From JAGNZR01 sp051646055 (GTDB taxonomy: Bacteria > Fusobacteriota > Fusobacteriia > Fusobacteriales > Fusobacteriaceae): a stretch of 15,940 nt of DNA. Positions 1 to 6,205 of the stretch are shown piece by piece; position 1 is the stretch's first letter, and each line of letters starts with the position of its first letter. The stretch spans positions 1-15,940 of the forward strand of contig JBOFCM010000155.1 in NCBI GenBank assembly GCA_051646055.1. The letters run 5' to 3'. Both the position numbers and the translations under genes were made by a program. Below the pieces are notes generated by a model. The model made no database searches and was not told the origin of the DNA. It worked only from the letters and a program-made list of their open reading frames with translations.

Positions 1-207
1 TATCCAGGCCTCTGGAGAGAAATCCGATGAGTCGATAAGTTCCGGCAGCTGACAGTAGTCTGTTTCAAAACGTTGAAGAAGAGGGTGATCTTCAGCAACT
101 TCAGTCCAAGTTTTAGCCGGTCTCAGAGGTGAGTAAGGATTTCCCCTTTCAGAATGTACCATTCCAATAGTTCCTCCGGTGTTGATAATTAAAACTTTAT
201 TTTGCAT
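1..207 (-). CDS. ansA: L-asparaginase, cytoplasmic type (5' part, cut by window edge)
   Basis: Hydrolyses L-asparagine to aspartate and ammonia. Only the first 69 codons are present; the gene runs off the left edge. The N-terminus, read on the minus strand from the ATG at 205-207, contains NTGGTIGM at residues 9-16, the family signature with the catalytic Thr13. The stretch ending in SPEAW resembles the region that follows in E. coli AnsA-type enzymes. No signal peptide is seen, which fits the cytoplasmic type rather than the periplasmic AnsB type. A GGGAGG ribosome site lies at about 212-217, just upstream of the ATG. The gene is divergent from aroK. A related amidohydrolase such as a GatD-like subunit cannot be excluded from so short a fragment. 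Confidence 0.85.
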   Translation of the reverse strand, partial: MQNKVLIINTGGTIGMVHSERGNPYSPLRPAKTWTEVAEDHPLLQRFETDYCQLPELIDSSDFSPEAWI

Positions 208-275
208 ATTGCCTCCCAAAAAATCATATATATTTATTTAAATTTATAGCTTTATAGTAATAAAATACCAGACAT

Positions 276-304
276 ATTATACAACTTTTTAAAAAAAAAT
301 CCAA
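276..304 (-). promoter_or_regulatory. Candidate promoter for the asparaginase gene
   Basis: On the minus strand a perfect TATAAT (276-281) lies 17 nt from a weak TTGGAT (299-304), with a leader of about 60 nt before the start codon. The -10 box is good and the -35 box matches at only three positions, so this is tentative. Confidence 0.35.
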
Positions 305-312
305 GTTGAATC

Positions 313-340
313 TTTATTCTATAAAAATTTATGATATAAT
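313..340 (+). promoter_or_regulatory. Candidate promoter for the aroK operon
   Basis: TATAAT at 335-340 lies just upstream of aroK, with a poor -35 (TTTATT at 313-318, 16-nt spacer). It would give a very short 5' leader ending in the AGAGGTG ribosome site. Only the -10 is convincing. It sits back to back with the asparaginase promoter. Confidence 0.3.
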
Positions 341-359
341 TATGGGAAGAGGTGAAATA

Positions 360-878
360 ATGAAAGAAAACATTGCCCTTATAGGGTTTATGGGAAGTGG
401 AAAAACCACTGTAGGAAGGCAGTTAGCTAAAGCTCTAGAGATGAAATTTATTGATATAGATAAAATGATATCCATGAGGGAAAAAAAAACTATTCCGGAA
501 ATTTTCGCTGAAAATGGAGAGAGATATTTCAGAGATATGGAGAGAAGAATCATAGAAGAGGAATCCCATGAAAATAATATAGTAATCTCCACCGGAGGAG
601 GATCCATAGTGGATAACGAGAACATAAAAAATCTCAAGAAAACCTCTTTTGTAGTCTATCTAGATACGAGTTTGGAATGTATCTTTCAAAGGGTGAAAAA
701 TGGAAGAAACAGACCTCTTCTCAACGATGTAGAGAATCTTTATAATACGATAGAGGAACTTCATGGGAAGAGGGAGTGGCTCTATAAAATTTCAGCAGAT
801 TATTCTGTAAGGATAGATCTGGATTCTCAGATTCAAGATACTGTTGAAGAGATAAAACAGGCATATATAGCAAGTTGA
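360..878 (+). CDS. aroK: Shikimate kinase
   Basis: Phosphorylates shikimate at the 3-hydroxyl using ATP, step five of the chorismate (aromatic amino acid) pathway, in the cytoplasm. The ATG at 360 is chosen because AGAGGTG lies 5 nt upstream and because it gives 172 residues, the normal family length; a longer reading from a TTG at 306 adds an unconserved tail. Visible motifs: Walker A GFMGSGKT at 9-16; FIDID at 30-34, with the Mg/shikimate Asp; GERYFR at 53-58, with the shikimate-binding Arg58; the glycine triplet GGG at 79-81; the lid RNRPLL at 116-121; and the R138...ADY148 nucleotide-site segment. It is first of three close-packed genes, 39 nt before the dehydrogenase. I see no aromatic-pathway partner next to it, so the downstream genes are probably linked only by transcription. 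Confidence 0.95.
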   Translation: MKENIALIGFMGSGKTTVGRQLAKALEMKFIDIDKMISMREKKTIPEIFAENGERYFRDMERRIIEEESHENNIVISTGGGSIVDNENIKNLKKTSFVVYLDTSLECIFQRVKNGRNRPLLNDVENLYNTIEELHGKREWLYKISADYSVRIDLDSQIQDTVEEIKQAYIAS

Positions 879-917
879 AAGACTTGAAATAATTAAAATA
901 TTTAGGGAGGGTTATGT

Positions 918-1691
918 ATGAATAATTTAAGGGGTAAATTAGTAATGATAACAGGTGCCAGTAACGGAATAGGAAAAGCTACTGCCATACAATATGCCGA
1001 AATGGAGGCAAACCTTATTCTTATGGGAAGAAATGAGAAAGCTCTTACTGAACTGAAAGATTATATTACTAAGAGAAATTCGGTGGAAGTTTATACAATT
1101 GTTGCAGACGTAAGGGATTATCAATCTCTTAGGGAAAAAATAGAAAATCTTCCGGCAAATTTCAAAAAAATCGATATTCTTGTGAATAATGCGGGACTTG
1201 CCATCGGTATGGATAAGGTATATAACAATGAAGCTGAAGATATGGCCAATGTTGTGGATACAAATATAAAAGGTGTTCTTCATATGATACAATTGATCGT
1301 TCCTCTTATGCTGGAGCACGGAGGAGGACATGTGGTAAATATGGGATCTGTTGCAGGAAATGCGGCCTATGCTGGTGGAGCTATATATTGCGGGACTAAG
1401 GCCGCAGTAAAAACTATCAGTGACGGACTGAGAATAGATTTAGTGGATAAGCCTGTAAAGGTGACAACGATACTTCCTGGTATGGTGGAAACAGAGTTTT
1501 CACTGGTGAGATTTAAGGGGGATAGTGAGAGAGCTGCCAATGTATATAAGGGGATAGAGTCTCTTACTCCTGAAGATGTTGCAGGGACAATTATATATGT
1601 AACAAATCTTCCAAAAAATGTCCAGATAACTGATCTGACACTGACTCCTCTCCATCAGGCAGATGGAAGAACAGTTCACAAAGTATTGTAA
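918..1691 (+). CDS. Short-chain dehydrogenase/reductase, YdfG-like (NADP-dependent)
   Basis: A classical short-chain dehydrogenase of 257 residues, cytoplasmic. The cofactor-binding motif TGASNGIG is at 12-19, and GRN at 37-39 places an Arg after the second strand, which favours NADP(H). NNAG is at 90-93. The catalytic set Asn116, Ser144 (GSVAG), Tyr157 and Lys161 (YCGTK) is complete, and PGMVETEF at 187-194 is the usual segment after the active site. The overall sequence, including the C-terminal tail, resembles the YdfG group (3-hydroxy acid / L-allo-threonine / serine 3-dehydrogenases); the exact substrate is not readable from sequence. The start is supported by GGGAGGG about 6 nt upstream. 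It is separated from aroK by 39 nt and from the next gene by 15 nt, so it is probably co-transcribed with both. Confidence 0.9.
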   Translation: MNNLRGKLVMITGASNGIGKATAIQYAEMEANLILMGRNEKALTELKDYITKRNSVEVYTIVADVRDYQSLREKIENLPANFKKIDILVNNAGLAIGMDKVYNNEAEDMANVVDTNIKGVLHMIQLIVPLMLEHGGGHVVNMGSVAGNAAYAGGAIYCGTKAAVKTISDGLRIDLVDKPVKVTTILPGMVETEFSLVRFKGDSERAANVYKGIESLTPEDVAGTIIYVTNLPKNVQITDLTLTPLHQADGRTVHKVL

Positions 1692-1706
1692 AGAGGAAGA
1701 TGAAAA

Positions 1707-3182
1707 GTGGAGATTAAAAGAAAATCATTTTTTATATGGGTGGCTGTCTATATTATTTTCTATCTCTTGTTTTTTAGTGTTGTACCTAAAGAATATTTTG
1801 GAATAACAAAAAATTTTATGATTTCAATAGGAAGTGGAATAGCTGTTTTGATATTTTATCATACATATAAAAAAAACAGTTTTATGAAGAAATATTATTT
1901 GGCACTTCTTGCAACAGGATTTTTTTATTTGGTTGGAAATTTTTTGTGGCTTATTTTCAATGTAACTTTGGAAGAGAAAGGAGGATTTTTTGGAAATATA
2001 CCTCTTTTTATAGCAGCTAAAGTTTCCTTGGCCTTTGCAGTCTACTTTCTTATGGAAAGCTCACTGAAAAAATGGGACGGGATAAAAATTTTTCTAGATG
2101 GTTTTATTTTAGGACTTATGCTCTTTTATGTGGCATGGGCCATAATTTATAATAATATTGTGACTTATCTTCTTTTTGATAATTTTCAGAGTACGGAAAA
2201 ATTATATTTTTTATCTTCCTTGGTCATTAACTTTCTTATGTTCTTTGGACTTGTAATATTTTATCTTTTTAACAAAAGTTATCTGAAGATAAAAAACAAT
2301 ATATTGGAGGCCTGTGGATTTTTGCTCTGGTTTATAGCAGATTTAAGTCTGCTTTATCTCCAACTCTATAGAGATTATGAACCAATCCATATAGTCAATG
2401 CTATCTGGATGATATCACTGTTATTTTTAGCTTTGTCAGCCCTCACTCCTAAAAAGGAGAATCAGATTGTGGATACTCTTGAAGAACTGGGACTGTACAA
2501 CAGCAAGAACATTGCCTTTAACTGTCTGATTGTTTTTTTAGGAATAGTGCTGTTCATAATGGCACCGATTACTTTTTTAGTAATTCTTCCTATTTTAATT
2601 TTTAGAATAATTTTTTCAAAATATGTAAGGGTCTCCCGTTATAATGTGATTCTGATAGAAAATGCCAATTTAGATCCTCTTACCAAACTTTTTAACAGAA
2701 AAAAATTTACTGAAGAGATGAAAAAGATATTTAAAAATCCTGAAAAAAGAGGAGTAATGATGATTCTCCAGATAAATAGATTTAAATACATCAACAATTT
2801 TTATGGGTATCTTTTAGGGGATAAGGTGCTCATGGAGATGGGAGAGCGGATTAGGGGAATTTTGGATGAAGATATTATTTCTGCTAAATGGAACGGCGAT
2901 GAACTTATTCTATATATAAAAAATATTAGTAATAGGGATGAGGCTTATCTTAAATGTAAAGAGATTTTGGATCTTTTAAAAAAACCTTTTCAGTACAAAA
3001 CTCAGGAGATTACCTGCTCGATAAATATAGGAGGAGCTCTGTGTCCTGAGGATTCTATAGAGTTAGAGGAACTGATAAAACTTGCAGATTCATCTCTTAT
3101 AAGAGCTTGCCGTGAAGGGAAAAATAAGATATTTCTTTTTCAGAAAAACATAGGACTGGAAGAGGAGTATAGGGAGCTTTAA
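1707..3182 (+). CDS. Polytopic membrane protein with degenerate C-terminal GGDEF domain
   Basis: A 491-residue inner-membrane protein. Residues 6-303 hold eight or nine hydrophobic segments (about 8-24, 36-52, 64-85, 97-116, 128-148, 167-188, 200-217, 229-246, 269-303), a sensor-type membrane region I do not recognise. Residues 318-478 are a GGDEF (diguanylate cyclase-type) domain, marked by DPLTKLFNR at 323-331. The catalytic half is eroded: the usual DID metal motif reads Q355-I-N357, the usual INDxxGHxxGD reads INNFYGYLLGD (362-372), and GGDEF itself reads NGDEL (396-400). No RxxD inhibitory site precedes it. In PleD-type enzymes the first Asp binds metal, so cyclase activity is doubtful; GTP or c-di-GMP sensing is an alternative. 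The start is GTG with GAGGAAG upstream, because the ATG at 1700 is out of frame and soon stops. It lies 15 nt after the dehydrogenase. Confidence 0.85.
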   Translation: MEIKRKSFFIWVAVYIIFYLLFFSVVPKEYFGITKNFMISIGSGIAVLIFYHTYKKNSFMKKYYLALLATGFFYLVGNFLWLIFNVTLEEKGGFFGNIPLFIAAKVSLAFAVYFLMESSLKKWDGIKIFLDGFILGLMLFYVAWAIIYNNIVTYLLFDNFQSTEKLYFLSSLVINFLMFFGLVIFYLFNKSYLKIKNNILEACGFLLWFIADLSLLYLQLYRDYEPIHIVNAIWMISLLFLALSALTPKKENQIVDTLEELGLYNSKNIAFNCLIVFLGIVLFIMAPITFLVILPILIFRIIFSKYVRVSRYNVILIENANLDPLTKLFNRKKFTEEMKKIFKNPEKRGVMMILQINRFKYINNFYGYLLGDKVLMEMGERIRGILDEDIISAKWNGDELILYIKNISNRDEAYLKCKEILDLLKKPFQYKTQEITCSINIGGALCPEDSIELEELIKLADSSLIRACREGKNKIFLFQKNIGLEEEYREL

Positions 3183-3202
3183 ATAAAATAATAAAAAAAA
3201 TC

Positions 3203-3231
3203 TTGACATTCACACAAAAAAGATTTAGTAT
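3203..3231 (+). promoter_or_regulatory. Strong promoter for asnA leader and asnA
   Basis: A perfect -35 TTGACA (3203-3208), a 17-nt spacer and -10 TAGTAT (3226-3231). Transcription should start near 3238-3239, about 28 nt before the leader peptide start codon. It begins only 21 nt after the stop of the upstream GGDEF-domain gene. Confidence 0.8.
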
Positions 3232-3266
3232 TGTTCAAACGATAAAAAATTTTAAAGGAGGAAGTT

Positions 3267-3377
3267 ATGTTTATAAATTTCATTAATAATAATTGTAATA
3301 ATAATAATAATTTAATGAAATTTTCAAGATATAATTTCCATTACTTTGAGATAAGAAAGAATTTAAATTTAATTTAA
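3267..3377 (+). CDS. Asn-rich leader peptide of asnA (36 aa)
   Basis: A short ORF with an excellent ribosome site, AAAGGAGG (3254-3261), 5 nt before the ATG. The product begins MFINFINNNCNNNNN and ends at TAA (3375-3377). Twelve of 36 residues are Asn, nine of them within codons 4-15, and all twelve use the codon AAT. The cognate amino acid is the product of the enzyme encoded immediately downstream, the hallmark of trp/his/leu-type attenuator peptides. The peptide probably has no function of its own; its translation is the sensor of charged Asn-tRNA. The run of AAT codons could be seen as a simple trinucleotide repeat, but its place between a perfect ribosome site and a terminator, before asnA, argues for selection. 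Confidence 0.82.
   Translation: MFINFINNNCNNNNNLMKFSRYNFHYFEIRKNLNLI
3275..3323 (+). repeat. Inverted repeat enclosing the Asn codon run
   Basis: AAATTTCATTAA (3275-3286) is perfectly complementary to TTAATGAAATTT (3312-3323), a 12-bp stem with a 25-nt loop holding Asn codons 8-15. A ribosome reading the run must open it. It could act as a pause hairpin that synchronises polymerase with the first ribosome. Confidence 0.65.
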
Positions 3378-3430
3378 AATATTTCACTATAAATATATCT
3401 GAAAAAAGATATGTTATATTTTATTAAATT

Positions 3431-3475
3431 AAAGCTCTTAACTATTTCCTTTAATGGAAGTGTTAGGGGCTTTTT
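3431..3475 (+). terminator. Intrinsic terminator of the asnA attenuator
   Basis: AAAGCTCTTAAC (3431-3442) pairs over 12 bp, with GU wobbles, with 3462-3473. After a bulged base the stem continues with A3444:T3461 and TTTCC (3445-3449) on 3456-3460, closing a 6-nt loop (3450-3455). A T-run follows (3471-3475). It lies 27 nt before the asnA start codon and after the leader ORF, so it is positioned to stop transcription before asnA. Confidence 0.85.
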
Positions 3476-3501
3476 ATTATAAAAAAATGGAGGTTTGAAT
3501 T

Positions 3502-4482
3502 ATGTATAAATCCAAGTTAGGTATTATGGAAACTGAAGAAGCTATAAAAAAAGTTAAAGATTTTTTTGAAAGAAATTTAGCCGGCAAATTAGAATTAACG
3601 AGAGTTTCAGCACCACTATTCTTAACGCCAGAGAGCGGATTGAATGACGATTTAAATGGGATAGAAAGAGCAGTTGCATTTGATACAAAATGCAAACAGA
3701 ACGTAGTTATAGTCCACTCGTTAGCTAAATGGAAAAGAATGGCACTTCATAGATATGGATTCCAATCAGGACGAGGACTTTATACAGATATGAACGCCAT
3801 AAGAAGGGATGAAGATTTAAGTCCTATTCATTCATACTATGTTGATCAGTGGGATTGGGAAAAAATTCTTCAAAAATCAGAAAGAACAGATGAGAAACTC
3901 CAAGAGACAGTTAAAAAAATATATGAAACTTTAAAAGAGACGGAAAGCTATATAATGGGAGTATACCCTCAACTTACCCAAAAACTTCCTAAGGAGATAT
4001 CGTTTATAACTTCTCAGGAGTTAGAAAAACTTTACCCACAATTATCTCCAAAAGAGCGAGAGCATAAGCATGCTAAGAGTCATGGAGCGGTGTTCATAAG
4101 TCAAATCGGGAAAATATTGGAGTCTGGAGAGAAGCACGACGGAAGAGCCCCTGATTATGATGATTGGGATCTGAACGGAGATATAATTGTATATTATGAG
4201 CCTCTAGATATAGGGCTGGAGCTTTCATCTATGGGAATACGTGTATCAGAGGAGTCACTATGGAAACAATTGAAAATGGCTGGAGCAGAGAATAGAAAAA
4301 GTTTAGATTTTCATAAAAAATTATTGGCAGGGGAACTGCCTTATACCATAGGCGGAGGAATAGGACAATCGAGATTATGCTTATTTTTCCTCGATAAGGT
4401 ACATATTGGAGAAGTGCAAGCTTCTGTGTGGCCAGAAAAAATATTTGATGAATGCAAAACTAAAGGTATTCCATTATTGTAA
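3502..4482 (+). CDS. asnA: Aspartate--ammonia ligase (asparagine synthetase A)
   Basis: Makes asparagine from aspartate, ammonia and ATP (via aspartyl-AMP) in the cytoplasm. It has 326 residues, the normal length for AsnA (about 330). It is a class II aminoacyl-tRNA-synthetase-like fold: VHSLAKWKR at 71-79, the motif 2-like stretch GLYTDMNAIRRDE at 92-104, YYVDQWDWE at 112-120, DWDLNGD at 221-227, ELSSMGIRV at 240-248, and the motif 3-like GGGIGQSRLCLFFL at 284-297, all characteristic of the family. The start is set by GGAGG (3489-3493), 8 nt upstream. It is monocistronic, with its own promoter and the Asn-leader attenuator before it, which replaces the AsnC or T-box controls used elsewhere. 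An asparaginase gene lies about 3 kb away in the opposite direction. Confidence 0.96.
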   Translation: MYKSKLGIMETEEAIKKVKDFFERNLAGKLELTRVSAPLFLTPESGLNDDLNGIERAVAFDTKCKQNVVIVHSLAKWKRMALHRYGFQSGRGLYTDMNAIRRDEDLSPIHSYYVDQWDWEKILQKSERTDEKLQETVKKIYETLKETESYIMGVYPQLTQKLPKEISFITSQELEKLYPQLSPKEREHKHAKSHGAVFISQIGKILESGEKHDGRAPDYDDWDLNGDIIVYYEPLDIGLELSSMGIRVSEESLWKQLKMAGAENRKSLDFHKKLLAGELPYTIGGGIGQSRLCLFFLDKVHIGEVQASVWPEKIFDECKTKGIPLL

Positions 4483-4534
4483 CAGTAGTTAAAAAAATCA
4501 AATTGGTGGAAAGATGGATTTTGAAAATCCAAAC

Positions 4535-4590
4535 TAGAGAGAAGGACAGCCTGGTACTGATACTTAGCTGTCAAACCTCTATGGACATTT
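4535..4590 (+). terminator. Long imperfect stem-loop between asnA and the convergent peptidase gene
   Basis: TAGAG/CTCTA (4535-4539 with 4577-4581), GACAGC/GCTGTC (4545-4550 with 4567-4572) and GGTA/TACT (4553-4556 with 4561-4564, loop CTGA) nest as one interrupted hairpin. ATTTTT starts a few bases later (4586). It sits between two converging genes and is nearly symmetric, so it may end transcripts from both sides. The T-run is set back from the stem, so a terminator role is only probable. I see nothing else in the 146-nt gap. Confidence 0.4.
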
Positions 4591-4628
4591 TTCTGTTTAA
4601 TCTTTTCTTAACTTCATCTTTTGTTGGA

Positions 4629-6149
4629 TTAGTGACTTTCTCTCTCCAAAATTCTATAATATGGTAGAATTGTGTCTTTTGAGGGAATGAGTCCAAGATT
4701 GGCAAAACTAGCTTCACTTTCTGGTTCAAAAAGAAGGAGAATAAGGAGCTTTTGAAGTTGTTCCAAATCTACCAATATAGTATCAGCTGGAAAAATTTTT
4801 TCCTGGCTTTCAAGAAGATACTCTTTTTTACCTGGAGTTTTTCTGAAGGATTCCACATGAAAAGTTTTTTCACTATCTAGAACAGAGTAGATAATACCAT
4901 GTCTTTTCAGTTTGGTTATTAGTTGCTGGCTTTTTGCTTCAACTAGATACCCTAAGGGTGCTTTCCGTGAAATAGCTCCTAACTTTCGAAGGTCTATCAA
5001 CATATTAACACTGAAATTTTCTACCTTGTTTGTTTTCAGATTGATAAATTTATATCTGTCTGGATAGATTTCACTTTCTCCAGCAAGAAAAACGGTAATA
5101 TCTTTTTTGGAGATTAGGCTTATTCGTTCATCGGAAATCTGATTTTTGATATTCAAAGACTGGGCTTTGAAATTATTAATAAAAGCTACCACAGTCTCCT
5201 CTAAGCTCCCCACTCTTCGCTGAAAAAATTTAAGCCCGAGATCTTTCCCCCTTCCTTCCACCAGGAAAGAGAGAGAGGGAATCAGAGCAAAGTTGTTTCT
5301 GGCTATTTTTATGCTGGAACTGGGAACCTGAAGAGTTAAAATTCCGTTGTTTTCACGGATTCCACTATAATATGATCCGATTGTCACACCTTTTTTTTCA
5401 AGATTATTTTTAACTGCTTCAATATCCGTTTTCTGCCTAGTTTTGATAGAGTCTGGGATATTTATATTGGTAGGAGGAGAGAGAAGGATATCGTAGTAGG
5501 GTAAAATTCTCTTTGTAGGAAGTTTGGCAAAGGAGTCCTCTGATGCTGGATACTCATGGAGATCCAGTATAACTTCCGGAGTGTATTTTAGTAACTCTTT
5601 TTTCAATACCTTAGTTTCAGGAGAGGATAAAAGGGCATGGTCAGTATTCATATCCACATTTCCCCTCAAAAAAGTTTTTTTTCTTTCAGCTCCATACATA
5701 TTTAATCTTGGAAAAATAAGGATATTTATATCTTCAAGAAGCTGTTCTGTATTGAGAGAAAAAAAATCAGCCAGTCCCAGAGCGGCCTCTCCTGAGCCAT
5801 GCTCATCTCCATGCTGCATGGCCTGTATCCATATGGTGGTTTTCTGTGGATTATATTCCCCATTTTCAGCTATTACTACATAGGGAATCCCTCTCTCTCC
5901 TGAGGGAAGCTCCATCTCCTTATATTGCACATGGGGAGATTTTTGTGGCAGTTTCTGTAAAAATTCATAGATCTCTTCATTGGTACTGAATCGTATACTC
6001 TCCCTCTGAAAAATTGGGGTGGAGATGAGCAGATTGAGAAGAGGAAAATGTTCTTCTAGATTACTGTAGGATTTTTCTGAGAATAAAAGCAGAAAAAAAT
6101 TTAAAACTGCTATTTTTAAAAATAGATCTATTTTTTTTCTTATTTTCAT
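4629..6149 (-). CDS. Exported M14-family zinc carboxypeptidase-like protein
   Basis: 506 residues. The N-terminus (MKIRKK, then a hydrophobic stretch at about 8-23 and a possible cleavage after SYS near 29) looks like a signal peptide, so the protein probably acts outside the cytoplasm. Residues about 60-300 match the M14 metallocarboxypeptidase pattern: HGDE at 113-116 (zinc His and Glu), PRLN at 147-150 and LRGNVDMNTDH at 161-171 (the region of substrate-binding Arg and Asn), DLHEY at 196-200 (zinc His198), and FLVEGRGKDLG at 295-305, with Glu298 as the likely general base. Residues about 310-506 are a C-terminal domain I do not recognise. The start has GGGGAG about 10 nt upstream. It follows the repeat protein gene by 56 nt on the same strand and shares its promoter if, as it appears, none lies between. 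The substrate could be peptidoglycan peptides or dietary peptides; neither can be told from sequence. Confidence 0.8.
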   Translation of the reverse strand: MKIRKKIDLFLKIAVLNFFLLLFSEKSYSNLEEHFPLLNLLISTPIFQRESIRFSTNEEIYEFLQKLPQKSPHVQYKEMELPSGERGIPYVVIAENGEYNPQKTTIWIQAMQHGDEHGSGEAALGLADFFSLNTEQLLEDINILIFPRLNMYGAERKKTFLRGNVDMNTDHALLSSPETKVLKKELLKYTPEVILDLHEYPASEDSFAKLPTKRILPYYDILLSPPTNINIPDSIKTRQKTDIEAVKNNLEKKGVTIGSYYSGIRENNGILTLQVPSSSIKIARNNFALIPSLSFLVEGRGKDLGLKFFQRRVGSLEETVVAFINNFKAQSLNIKNQISDERISLISKKDITVFLAGESEIYPDRYKFINLKTNKVENFSVNMLIDLRKLGAISRKAPLGYLVEAKSQQLITKLKRHGIIYSVLDSEKTFHVESFRKTPGKKEYLLESQEKIFPADTILVDLEQLQKLLILLLFEPESEASFANLGLIPSKDTILPYYRILERESH

Positions 6150-6205
6150 CGATAATTTTCTCCCCTAAATGGCAATAGCAGATTGATTCAGTTCAGATTA
6201 ATATT

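Larger units (their letters stand above)
3239..3475 (+). promoter_or_regulatory. asnA leader: predicted translation-coupled transcription attenuator
   Basis: The transcribed region between promoter and asnA carries an Asn-rich leader ORF and a set of competing helices. Segment A (3327-3333) pairs perfectly with segment B (3394-3400), 7 bp. B (3392-3400) also pairs with C (3407-3415), 9 bp with loop GAAAAA. C (3407-3416) also pairs with D (3439-3447), 9 bp with one bulged U. D is inside the 5' arm of the terminator (3431-3473). A:B therefore allows C:D (antiterminator), whereas B:C allows the terminator. A ribosome stalled on the Asn codons leaves A free; a ribosome moving on to the stop codon crosses A and then separates it from B. 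The pairings are seen in the sequence; the regulatory logic is inference. I see no T-box (no tRNA-binding AGGGTGG-type box). Confidence 0.7.

Noticed and set aside
306..359. Longer aroK starting at TTG 306
   Set aside because: It adds 18 residues that overlap the candidate -10 box and have no family match; the ATG at 360 has the ribosome site and gives the normal length.
3297..3311. AAT trinucleotide run as a simple microsatellite
   Set aside because: The run is in frame behind a perfect ribosome site, is interrupted by a Cys codon, and precedes a terminator and asnA; a chance repeat is less likely.
3239..3501. T-box riboswitch controlling asnA
   Set aside because: No conserved T-box sequence (AGGGTGG-type) or specifier-loop architecture is visible before the terminator; the Asn-rich ORF explains the region better.
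5524..5883. 119-codon plus-strand open frame opposite the M14 peptidase-like gene
   Set aside because: It is antisense to the conserved zinc-binding region, and its composition mirrors that gene; no independent support.
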